This document shows positions 42,395 through 49,374 of a stretch of DNA of 64,000 bases, one piece after another. The notes beneath the pieces were generated by a model. The model was not told the origin of the DNA. It did no database searches and worked only from the letters and a program-made list of their open reading frames with translations. The stretch spans positions 62,001 through 126,000 of the forward strand of contig NZ_JAYJJW010000001.1 of the NCBI RefSeq assembly GCF_035481675.1, read 5' to 3'. The position numbers were made by a program, and so were the translations under genes. Within the stretch, counting starts at the first letter, position 1; each line of letters opens with the position of its first letter. The DNA comes from Alteriqipengyuania_B sp035481675 (GTDB lineage: Bacteria > Pseudomonadota > Alphaproteobacteria > Sphingomonadales > Sphingomonadaceae).

Positions 42395-43666
42395 CTAGGC
42401 CCAGCTCTTGAGCCAGGTGTAATCCTCGAAGCTGCGCTCCCCCTCCAGCGCGGCGGCGCTCAGGGCGGGCCAGAAATAGGCGAACATCAGCGCGCTGATC
42501 GCGAGGATGCCGGCGGCGAGCCATTTCCACCCGCGCTGCCACATCGCGTCGAGCCACAACGCCACGCAGCCCATCAGCAGCGTGTGCGGCACAAGGTAGT
42601 GGTAATAGAACTGGATGGGCTTCGCGGCGACGATCCAGAACCCGATGCTGACCGCATAAAGCACCGCCAGCGCGAGCGCGGCACGGTTGCCTTTCCATCC
42701 GGCCCACGCGCACCAGCCGAAGCCGATCAGCCCGACCAGCGAACTGAACGGATTGCCCAGCAGCACCACCGCGCGCTGTGCCCCGTCGACATTCTCGTAT
42801 AGGTACCAGATCGCGCGCCAGTTCCCGACCCACTGGTACCACACGCTCTGGTAGGGATGCGGTTCGATCACCTGTCCCTGCAGGTCGAGCATGTCCCACT
42901 GCAGCGAGACGATATCGGTGAAGCCGAGCGCGTAATTCTCGTAGACGAGGTAGGGCCAGAAGCTGACGAAATAGGTCAGCAGCGGCACCACGCCGAGCCA
43001 CAGTCCGGCCTCCAGCAGCGAGATGCCAGGCACCGGCGCGCCGCGGCGGCAGGTGAGGATATTGCCGTGATAATGCATCGCCCGGACGGCGAGGAAGGCG
43101 AGGCCCGGCACCGGCATCAGCGCCAGCACGCTCCATTTCGCGCCCATGGCGAGGCCCATGAACACGCCCGCGAGCGCCAGCCGCCAGCGCGCCGTCTCCG
43201 CCTCCCTGACCGCTGCGGCGAGCTGCCACAGGGCCAGCAGCAGGAAACCGACCATGAAGCTGTCGAGCATGGCAATACGGGCGTGAACCACCAGCGGGAA
43301 ACCGGTCGCGAGCAAGATGCCGAAAGCGACCGTGGCGAAGCGCGAACAGCTGGCGAACCACATGGCGCGCAGGCCGGCGAAGAAGCCGATCACGCCGAAC
43401 AGCGCGGCCATGACGCGCCAGCCGAAGGGCTCGTCGCCGAACAACCAGATGCCTAGCGCGATCAGCTGCTTGCCGACCATCGGGTGCTCGACATTTGCCG
43501 GTCCGGACAGCTCCATCAGCGTGCGCGCGGCGGGCACGTAATGGACCTCGTCGAACATGATGATGCCGGGGATGGCCAGCCGGGTGAAGCACAGAGCGGC
43601 AAACCCGGCGGTGAGCAGCAGGCTCCAGCCGATCGGATCGCGGGGATGGGCCGGTGCGTGCGACAT
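42395..43666 (-). CDS. PMT-like membrane glycosyltransferase
   Basis: A 423-aa protein with about 10-11 membrane helices. D39-E40 in IIMFDEVHYVPAARTL is the acidic pair of the first loop in GT-C protein O-mannosyltransferases (PMT/GT39), and ANVEHPMVGKQLI follows as usual. KPIQFYYHYLVPHTLLMGC belongs to the C-terminal four-helix part, and the protein ends in a family-like DYTWLKSW. It should use a lipid-phosphate sugar donor and glycosylate exported proteins. Its start codon directly abuts the tandem repeats. Confidence 0.85.
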   Translation of the reverse strand: MSHAPAHPRDPIGWSLLLTAGFAALCFTRLAIPGIIMFDEVHYVPAARTLMELSGPANVEHPMVGKQLIALGIWLFGDEPFGWRVMAALFGVIGFFAGLRAMWFASCSRFATVAFGILLATGFPLVVHARIAMLDSFMVGFLLLALWQLAAAVREAETARWRLALAGVFMGLAMGAKWSVLALMPVPGLAFLAVRAMHYHGNILTCRRGAPVPGISLLEAGLWLGVVPLLTYFVSFWPYLVYENYALGFTDIVSLQWDMLDLQGQVIEPHPYQSVWYQWVGNWRAIWYLYENVDGAQRAVVLLGNPFSSLVGLIGFGWCAWAGWKGNRAALALAVLYAVSIGFWIVAAKPIQFYYHYLVPHTLLMGCVALWLDAMWQRGWKWLAAGILAISALMFAYFWPALSAAALEGERSFEDYTWLKSWA

Positions 43667-43667
43667 C

Positions 43668-43755
43668 GGCGCGCAGGCTTAGCAGCGCGCCGACGAGGTG
43701 CAAGGGGTCAGGGGCGCGCAGGCTTATGATCGCGCCGACGAGGTGCAAGGGGTCA
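43668..43755. repeat. Two 43-bp tandem repeats
   Basis: Two copies with a 45-bp period (43668-43710 and 43713-43755) share GGCGCGCAGGCTTA and GCGCCGACGAGGTGCAAG, and differ only in the middle (GCAGC versus TGATC). They lie just upstream of the PMT-like gene, downstream of its neighbour's stop. Two copies are too few for a CRISPR; a duplicated binding site or replication slippage is possible. Confidence 0.85.
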
Positions 43756-43763
43756 GCGGTTGC

Positions 43764-44528
43764 CTATCCCGCGCGAACGAACGCCGCGGTGCAGCGCTGG
43801 CCGGCAGACGTGCTGCCGAGCGATGCACCGTCCAGCGTCAGCGCGTCGCCTTCCACCGTCACGGATCCCGCCGCGATGTCCCCGGGTATGAAATTGCCGC
43901 CGGTCGGGTTGACCGACAGCGTGCCGCTGGTCGCGTCGTATTCGTAGCCGCCCCAGTAATCGACGTAGCGTTCGAATGGCTGGAAGGTGAGCGACATCGA
44001 GCCGTCCGCGCGGAACACGAGTTCGCCGACACGCCCGCCACCGGGACAATCCTCGCGCCGCTGGCTCCACCGTCCCACAAGCGGATTGGCCGCCGCGTCA
44101 TAGGCGAGCACCGCGCCCTTGATAGGCTTCATCGCCCAAGTGCCCTCGATCGTCGTTTCGCCTTCGGGCGCAGGGGTCAGCCACAGCTGGCCATCGCGCC
44201 ATTCGAGGCTGGCGGAAGCGGGCGAGACCTGGAGGCTGCGCAGGCATCCGACCTCGACCGGGTACCACAGGTGCGATCCGACCACCCATTGCGGCTCGAG
44301 CGCAACAGCCGTGCCCGCCGCGACAGATGGCCGGTCGAACCAGAAGATCGGCGTGCCCGGCTGTCCGCGCGTGTCGCATTGCGAAAGCTCCGCTGCGGGG
44401 AAGCCTTCGGGCATGGTCTCGAGGCTGCCGTAACCGGGTGCAGGCGGGGTGCTCGCCGGCTCGCCGCCGCCGGTCGACGTATGGCAGGCCGCCAGCGAAA
44501 GGCACGCAAGAATGGCGGTCAAGCGCAT
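43764..44528 (-). CDS. Lipoprotein of unknown function
   Basis: A 254-aa lipoprotein (signal ILACLSLAACH, Cys15), followed by a Pro/Gly linker. The rest is beta-rich; ANPLVGRWSQRREDC with DGSMSLTFQ looks like an avidin/META-like 'GxW' strand start, but the match is too weak to name a family. Four Cys residues after the lipid Cys may form disulfides. It is separated from the next gene upstream by 63 bases. Confidence 0.65.
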   Translation of the reverse strand: MRLTAILACLSLAACHTSTGGGEPASTPPAPGYGSLETMPEGFPAAELSQCDTRGQPGTPIFWFDRPSVAAGTAVALEPQWVVGSHLWYPVEVGCLRSLQVSPASASLEWRDGQLWLTPAPEGETTIEGTWAMKPIKGAVLAYDAAANPLVGRWSQRREDCPGGGRVGELVFRADGSMSLTFQPFERYVDYWGGYEYDATSGTLSVNPTGGNFIPGDIAAGSVTVEGDALTLDGASLGSTSAGQRCTAAFVRAG

Positions 44529-44591
44529 GAAATCTCTCCCCAGACGCGACCCGGGTGGGGGGAGGCTACCAGCCCGTGCGCAGGATGCAAA

Positions 44592-44978
44592 TCAGCCCGC
44601 CGTGCGCTTCTCCGCCGCGAGCACGCGGGCGAGGAAGGCAAGGAGGCCGATGCTGCCCGTAAAGCAGGTGAGCAGGATATAGGGCACCGGCGAGATGCCC
44701 TGCGCCCGTGCGCGCGGTGCCAGGAGGAACAGCGCGATGCCGAGCGCGATGACCAGGTCGTACCACACCTGGATGCCCCAGAAGTTCGTCGAATGGTTGG
44801 CGTAGAAACCGGTCACGCCCTCCTGCGCCACGGTCAGCACGGTGTAGGCGGCAAAGGCGGTGCAGGTCGCGGCGGCCAGCGCGGCGCTGCCGCGTGCATC
44901 CTTGGCCAGCAGTATGTAGAGATAGGCGATGCCGCCGGCGACGAGGCCGGCCCAGAAGAGGATTTCGAACGACGTCAT
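44592..44978 (-). CDS. Four-helix membrane protein, divergent from TetR
   Basis: A 128-aa protein with four predicted helices (EILFWAGLVAGGIAYLYILL, ALAAATCTAFAAYTVLTVA, VWYDLVIALGIALFLLAP, YILLTCFTGSIGLLAFLARV). No family is recognised with confidence. It is divergently transcribed from the TetR gene across two palindromic operators, so it is the most likely regulated target. A transporter or sensor role is possible; nothing in the sequence proves either. Confidence 0.7.
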   Translation of the reverse strand: MTSFEILFWAGLVAGGIAYLYILLAKDARGSAALAAATCTAFAAYTVLTVAQEGVTGFYANHSTNFWGIQVWYDLVIALGIALFLLAPRARAQGISPVPYILLTCFTGSIGLLAFLARVLAAEKRTAG

Positions 44979-45001
44979 GGCAAGTCTCCGTGCTGCGATT
45001 C

Positions 45002-45019
45002 GTGTAGCGGGTGCTACAC
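45002..45019. promoter_or_regulatory. TetR-type operator 1
   Basis: GTGTAGC-GGGT-GCTACAC, a perfect 7-bp inverted repeat with a 4-base spacer, lying nearer the membrane-protein gene. Its core TGTAGC-N4-GCTACA is shared with operator 2. Confidence 0.75.
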
Positions 45020-45029
45020 AACTAGCGGA

Positions 45030-45047
45030 TTGTAGCAGGTGCTACAA
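45030..45047. promoter_or_regulatory. TetR-type operator 2
   Basis: TTGTAGC-AGGT-GCTACAA, a perfect 7-bp inverted repeat centred 28 bp from operator 1 and 19 bases before the TetR ATG. The two are almost certainly bound by the adjacent TetR protein. Confidence 0.75.
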
Positions 45048-45065
45048 GTGCGTAGGCTGCCGCCG

Positions 45066-45605
45066 ATGATGGCCGCGCAGAATCGCAAGGAGGAATGGCT
45101 CCCGCTGATTGCCAATTACGTCGCGCAGCACGGGCTGGGCGGGGCGAGCCTGCGGCCGTTGGCCAAGGCGATCGGCACCAGCGACCGGATGCTCATCTAT
45201 CACTTCGGCTCGAAGGACGGGCTGATGACCGAGCTGCTCGGCTTCGTGTCGGCGCAGGTGATGGCGATGCTCGATGCCGCTGCGCAGGGCAGCCGTGCGG
45301 AGAGCCGCCACGCCTGCCTCGTCATGCTCGGCACGCTGATGCGCAACCCCATGCTGCGGCCGTTCCTGCGCACCTGGGGGGAGATGCTAGTCGAGGCGGA
45401 AGGCGGCAACGCGCTCTATCGCGACAGCGCGCAGGCGATCGTCGCCCGGCTCGACCGCTGGATCCGCGACCACTTGCCCGAGGACGATCCCGATCCCGAT
45501 GCGGCAGCGGCGCAGATCCTGGCGCTGGTGGAGGGGATCGGCGTGCTAGACATGGCGGGCTGCAGCGACATCGCCGACCGCGTGCTGGCCGCGCCGCTCG
45601 CCTGA
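45066..45605 (+). CDS. TetR-family transcriptional regulator
   Basis: A 179-aa regulator. Residues about 10-60 form a TetR-type helix-turn-helix (AQHGLGGASLRPLAKAIGTSDRMLIYHFGSKDGLM), with LIYHFGSKDGL as the recognition-helix end. The C-terminal ligand domain has no recognisable relatives. Two adjacent ATG codons (45066, 45069) are possible starts. It probably represses itself and the divergent membrane protein through the two operators. metZ follows 38 bases downstream. Confidence 0.9.
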   Translation: MMAAQNRKEEWLPLIANYVAQHGLGGASLRPLAKAIGTSDRMLIYHFGSKDGLMTELLGFVSAQVMAMLDAAAQGSRAESRHACLVMLGTLMRNPMLRPFLRTWGEMLVEAEGGNALYRDSAQAIVARLDRWIRDHLPEDDPDPDAAAAQILALVEGIGVLDMAGCSDIADRVLAAPLA

Positions 45606-45643
45606 TTGCCAAGCGCGCGCGCCTGCCATAGGGCGCGAAGGCG

Positions 45644-46849
45644 ATGAAGAAGACCACCGGAATGGACCGCGCGACGACGCGCAACTGGCGCCCCGCAACG
45701 CAGGCCGTGCGCGGCGGCACGTGGCGCAGCGAGCATGGCGAGACGAGCGAGGCGCTTTTCCTCACCTCCGGCTATACCTATGACGATGCTGCCACGGTCG
45801 CGGCGCGCTTTGCGGGCGACGAGCCGGGCATGACCTATTCGCGCCTGCAGAACCCCACCGTGGCGATGCTGGAAGAACGCATCGCGTTGATGGAAGGGGC
45901 GGAGGCCTGCCGCACCCAAGCCAGCGGGATGGCGGCGATGACCGCGGCGCTGCTGTGCCAGCTGGAGACAGGCGACCACGTCGTCGCGGCGAAGGCGGCG
46001 TTCGGTTCGTGCCGCTGGCTGGTCGACCAGCTGCTGCCGAAATTCGGCATCGAGACCTCCGTGATCGACAGCGCCGACAACGACGCGTGGGAGGCCGCGA
46101 TCCGCCCGAACACCAAGGTGTTCTTCTTCGAAACCCCGGCCAACCCCACGCTGGATGTGGTGGACCTCGCCCATGTGTGCGCGGTGGCGAAGGCGCATGG
46201 CATCGTGACGGTGGTCGACAACGCCTTTGCCAGCCCTGCCTTGCAGCGGCCGATGGAATTCGGCGCGGACGTTGTCGCCTACAGCGCGACGAAGCTGATG
46301 GACGGTCAGGGCCGCGTGCTCGCCGGCGCGGTGTGCGGGACGGAAGAGTGGATTACCGAAACACTGCTGCCGTTCCAGCGCAACACCGGGCCGAACCTGT
46401 CGCCCTTCAACGCATGGGTCGTCCACAAGGGACTGGAAACGCTCGACATGCGCGCCCGGCGCCAGAGCGAAAATGCGGTCGAGCTCGGCCGTTTCATCGA
46501 AGGCCGCGTGGCGGGAATGCGCCATCCGGGCTTGCCCAGCCATCCGCGCCACGAACTCGCGATGAAGCAGATGGTCGCGACCGGGCCGATCTTCGCTTTC
46601 GACGTGGCCGACCGGGCCCAGGCCTTCGCGCTGCTCGATGCGCTGGAGCTGGTCGATATCTCGAACAATATCGGCGATGCGCGCAGCCTGATGTGCCATC
46701 CCGCCAGCACCACCCATGCCAACATGAGCGAGGACGCGCGCGAGGACATGGGCGTGACCGAAGGCCTGCTGCGGATCAACGTCGGGCTGGAAGATATCGA
46801 GGACCTGAAGGAAGACCTCGACCGGGCGCTGGCGAAAGCGGGGCTCTGA
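45644..46849 (+). CDS. metZ: O-succinylhomoserine sulfhydrylase
   Basis: A 401-aa PLP enzyme of the Cys/Met metabolism family that makes homocysteine from O-succinylhomoserine and sulfide. YSRLQNPTVAMLEERIALMEG, SGMAAMTAALL and the PLP lysine K217 in AYSATKLMDGQGR are present. The alphaproteobacterial MetZ start (NWRPATQAVRGGTWRSEHGE) distinguishes it from cystathionine beta-lyase. An ATG at 45662 could also be used. No SAM riboswitch fits in the short upstream gap. Confidence 0.92.
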   Translation: MKKTTGMDRATTRNWRPATQAVRGGTWRSEHGETSEALFLTSGYTYDDAATVAARFAGDEPGMTYSRLQNPTVAMLEERIALMEGAEACRTQASGMAAMTAALLCQLETGDHVVAAKAAFGSCRWLVDQLLPKFGIETSVIDSADNDAWEAAIRPNTKVFFFETPANPTLDVVDLAHVCAVAKAHGIVTVVDNAFASPALQRPMEFGADVVAYSATKLMDGQGRVLAGAVCGTEEWITETLLPFQRNTGPNLSPFNAWVVHKGLETLDMRARRQSENAVELGRFIEGRVAGMRHPGLPSHPRHELAMKQMVATGPIFAFDVADRAQAFALLDALELVDISNNIGDARSLMCHPASTTHANMSEDAREDMGVTEGLLRINVGLEDIEDLKEDLDRALAKAGL

Positions 46850-46870
46850 CGCCCCGCCCCGCGCTGGCTC

Positions 46871-46960
46871 TCAGCGCTTGCCCACCATCAGCTGGCACAG
46901 GCACACACACAGCATGGCATAGCTTTTCAGGAAGCTTTGGGCGCGGGCCATCTGTGTCAT
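46871..46960 (-). CDS. Candidate 29-aa small protein
   Basis: A short frame with an excellent ribosome site: AGGAGA, 7 bases before the ATG. The peptide has a basic, amphipathic start (MTQMARAQSFLKSYAM) and a hydrophobic, Cys-rich end (LCVCLCQLMVGKR). It could be a membrane-tethered peptide. It lies 59 bases after the TadE-type gene on the same strand, next to a CtrA-like box. No family is known to me; only the ribosome site supports it. Confidence 0.45.
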   Translation of the reverse strand: MTQMARAQSFLKSYAMLCVCLCQLMVGKR

Positions 46961-46973
46961 TCGTGTTCTCCTG

Positions 46974-46992
46974 TTAGACTGAAATTAACCAT
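46974..46992 (+). promoter_or_regulatory. CtrA-like box near the Tad genes
   Basis: TTAG-N7-TTAACCAT, the same form as the site upstream of the extensin gene. It sits 14-32 bases before the 29-aa ORF, between it and the TadE-type gene. Position fits repression or an internal promoter better than activation of that ORF. Confidence 0.45.
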
Positions 46993-47019
46993 GAAACCGC
47001 GCGGGAAACGGGCGCAGCT

Positions 47020-47418
47020 TCAGGTGGGAAGCCAGGACTGCCGCGTTTCTTCGAGCTTGATCGCAGGGATCGGGGCGAAGGGGATGACCGGCGTCATTTC
47101 GTATTTCATCGTCACGCGGCCGTATGTGGCAGCGCCGGACGTGCCCTTGGTATAGGTGACCGATTTCACGCCCTTGGGATCGATGCCGACCAGCGCGGCC
47201 TTGGTCGCGTCGGTGATTTCGGTGTCGGTCGCGTCCCAGTCCACCTTGGCAAGGCGGATGCCTTCGCCCAGCGCATGGCGCATCGCGCCATTGGCGTGCA
47301 GGACCATGCCGAACTGCAGGATGCCGATCATGATCGTCACCAGCACGGGAATGGCAAAGGCGTATTCGACGCCGAGCGAGCCGTTCTCGTCGCGGCGGAG
47401 GCGGACCAGCACGCTCAC
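47020..47418 (-). CDS. TadE-type pseudopilin (third Tad-region gene)
   Basis: A 132-aa TadE-like protein. RRDENGSLGVEYAFAIPVLVTIMIGILQFG has the basic leader, the Gly-x-x-x-x-E processing site and the hydrophobic pilin helix. A small extracellular domain follows. The start is GTG, overlapping the upstream stop (GTGA). TadE-like proteins are minor components of Flp/Tad pili. The rest of the Tad machinery is not in this window. Confidence 0.85.
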   Translation of the reverse strand: MSVLVRLRRDENGSLGVEYAFAIPVLVTIMIGILQFGMVLHANGAMRHALGEGIRLAKVDWDATDTEITDATKAALVGIDPKGVKSVTYTKGTSGAATYGRVTMKYEMTPVIPFAPIPAIKLEETRQSWLPT

Positions 47419-47909
47419 TGGAAGCGCACCACGCTGTCGCCGACCACGCTGACGCTGGTGGTCGAGCCTTCCTGCCGGCTGGCGCCGAAATTGGCGAAGG
47501 CCTTCCAGTTGAACTGCGTCTTCACCGCGCGCGTGATGGCAATGCTGGCGAAGCGGGCCTGGGCCTGGCCGGCAGGGCAGGCGGTGTTGAAATCGGTCTG
47601 CTTGACGCCGTTGCATTCCAGGAACAGCTCGACGGTCACGTCCTTGGCCGGCACGCCGGCGGCGGCGGCCGCTTCGGTAACAAGGTAGCTGCCGTTGTTG
47701 CTGGTCGGGCGGCGCGACAGGGCGAAGTCGGTGGTGCGCTGCGCCGCCTGTTCGAGGTCGATCTTCGCGGAGACTAGGCGCGAGACATCGACCATGCCGA
47801 GGCACAGGAGCATCAGGATCGGCGCGACCAGCGCCAGTTCCAGCAGGCCGACGCCCGCTTCGTCCCGGCGCAGGCGGCGCAGCAAGGGGGATAGGGTAAG
47901 CTTCGTCAT
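47415..47909 (-). CDS. TadE-type pseudopilin (second Tad-region gene)
   Basis: A 164-aa TadE/TadG-like protein. RRDEAGVGLLELALVAPILMLLCLGMVDVSRL shows the processing site and pilin helix. The extracellular part has two Cys residues (LECNG, TACPAG) that could pair. The ATG at 47909 follows the TadG-type gene by 5 bases, and the 3' end is coupled to the next TadE-like gene by GTGA. Confidence 0.85.
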   Translation of the reverse strand: MTKLTLSPLLRRLRRDEAGVGLLELALVAPILMLLCLGMVDVSRLVSAKIDLEQAAQRTTDFALSRRPTSNNGSYLVTEAAAAAGVPAKDVTVELFLECNGVKQTDFNTACPAGQAQARFASIAITRAVKTQFNWKAFANFGASRQEGSTTSVSVVGDSVVRFQ

Positions 47910-47914
47910 GGCGT

Positions 47915-49162
47915 TTACTCCACCACCCGGATGACGCGGGCGGCCCGGTCGTAATCGTCGTAATCGCTGCTGCACTGGTTGCGGACCTTGCCGCTGCCGG
48001 TCATTTCGATCCGGTAGGTGACCAGCATCAGGCACTTCGAATCGTGGTTCGACCCGCCGTTGAACTTCATCTCGCCCATCGGGAAATAGACGATCCCGTC
48101 GAGCAGTATGTCCGCCCCGCCGTTGATCGTGTTGCCGGTCGTGAGCGCGGCCGGATCCTGGTAGAACAAAATATTGGCCCAAGTCGCATCGACGCTGGAA
48201 TCGGGCGCGGCAAGGTCGACTTGCGCGCCTGCCGAAATGTCCAGCGTGGCGATGTTGCTGCCCGGGCCGGTCAGGATGAATGTCACGTCCGTGCCGGTGA
48301 TCTTGGCCTGCGAGTTGATCTTCAGGTCGCCGCCGTCGATGATGTAGACGCCGGGATCGAAATGGACCGTCCCGCGGATCGTCAGCCCGTTGCAATACCG
48401 GCCCTCCGTCAGCGTGACGCTGGTGTTCGGCTGCACGGTCTTGTTGTTGAACAGGCAGCTGGCGGGCGATGCCGGCGGCTGCAGCATGCGCGAGGCCAGC
48501 GGGTCTTTCACCGGCTGGCCATAGGGGATCAGCGTGGTGCCCGGATCGATGTTGTCGTTGCTGCCCACGTTGATGCCGCCGCGGGCCGAAATCGGGTTGG
48601 CGCGCAGCTTGCTCGAGCCGCCGATGTCGACCGAGGTGTTGAAGGCGGAGTTGGAGATGACGCCGCAGCCGAAGTCGAGATCGGCATCGCCGCTCACGTC
48701 CACGCCCTTGCCGCTCGGCGCCAGCGCATAGACGCAGTTCTCGCCGTCGTTGATGCTGGCCGCGACGGATCGCACGCGGATGCTGGGCGCAGCGTTCAGG
48801 AACAGGCTGGAAAAGGGCAGGCGCTGCGTGGTGGTGGCGACCACTTCCACGGCCAGCGTATTGTCCTTCCAGCTGCCCGAAGTCGGCGGGTTCGTCATGC
48901 TGACGATCGAATAGGCGGTGTTGGCGGTGCGCTTCAGCTCGCTTTCGGCGGCTGTTTTCCAGCCGGCGCCTTGGCTCTGGTTGAGCGCGCCGGCGAGGGC
49001 CGAACTGTCGACCGCCTGCTGCATCTGGCGCTTCCACAGGTACCACTGCACGGTATCGACGCCGATGCCGGCTGCGCCGACCATGGCCATCGTGCCCGCA
49101 CCGGCAATCACCAGCACGTTGCCGCGTGTGTCGCTCTTCAGCTTCTGCAGTAGTCCAGTCAT
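47915..49162 (-). CDS. TadG-type pilus assembly protein with repetitive beta domain
   Basis: A 415-aa protein. The N-terminus (DTRGNVLVIAGAGTMAMVGAAGIGVD) is the TadG/'Tad' membrane segment, followed by AVDSSALAGAL. The C-terminal two-thirds is a large secreted region rich in Gly, Asn and Asp with short hydrophobic strands (GVYIIDGGDLKINSQAKIT, GADILLDGIVYFPMGEM), which suggests a right-handed beta-helix. Four or more Cys are spread through it. The function of this region is unknown. It is first of three coupled genes. Confidence 0.85.
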   Translation of the reverse strand: MTGLLQKLKSDTRGNVLVIAGAGTMAMVGAAGIGVDTVQWYLWKRQMQQAVDSSALAGALNQSQGAGWKTAAESELKRTANTAYSIVSMTNPPTSGSWKDNTLAVEVVATTTQRLPFSSLFLNAAPSIRVRSVAASINDGENCVYALAPSGKGVDVSGDADLDFGCGVISNSAFNTSVDIGGSSKLRANPISARGGINVGSNDNIDPGTTLIPYGQPVKDPLASRMLQPPASPASCLFNNKTVQPNTSVTLTEGRYCNGLTIRGTVHFDPGVYIIDGGDLKINSQAKITGTDVTFILTGPGSNIATLDISAGAQVDLAAPDSSVDATWANILFYQDPAALTTGNTINGGADILLDGIVYFPMGEMKFNGGSNHDSKCLMLVTYRIEMTGSGKVRNQCSSDYDDYDRAARVIRVVE

Positions 49163-49246
49163 TGGATCGGGCCCCCGATGCTTAATTCCCGGTGAAATTG
49201 CCGCCCACGTGTTAACGGATGTAAAGCTTTTGCGGTTTTCGAGATT

Positions 49247-49254
49247 TTAACCAT
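49247..49254 (+). promoter_or_regulatory. CtrA half-site TTAACCAT
   Basis: A lone TTAACCAT in the 212-base divergent gap between the TadG-type gene and the S9 peptidase. The upstream partner half-site is poor (TTTT at the N7 position). The rest of the gap is AT-richer and holds no gene; promoters for both neighbours must lie here. Confidence 0.35.
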
Positions 49255-49374
49255 GCCGGGCGGTGCATATGTGCCGCCAACCCTTAATATCCGGTGCAAT
49301 CGCACATCTGTATGCTTCCAATCCGCATCTCCCGGAGGCTATGAAGACGCCATATTCTTCGTGGGGGCGCACCG

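Noticed and set aside
43668..43755. CRISPR array
   Set aside because: Only two units with a 2-base spacer; no cas genes nearby.
45606..45643. SAM riboswitch before metZ
   Set aside because: The gap is only 38 bases, too short for a SAM-II or SAM-V element.
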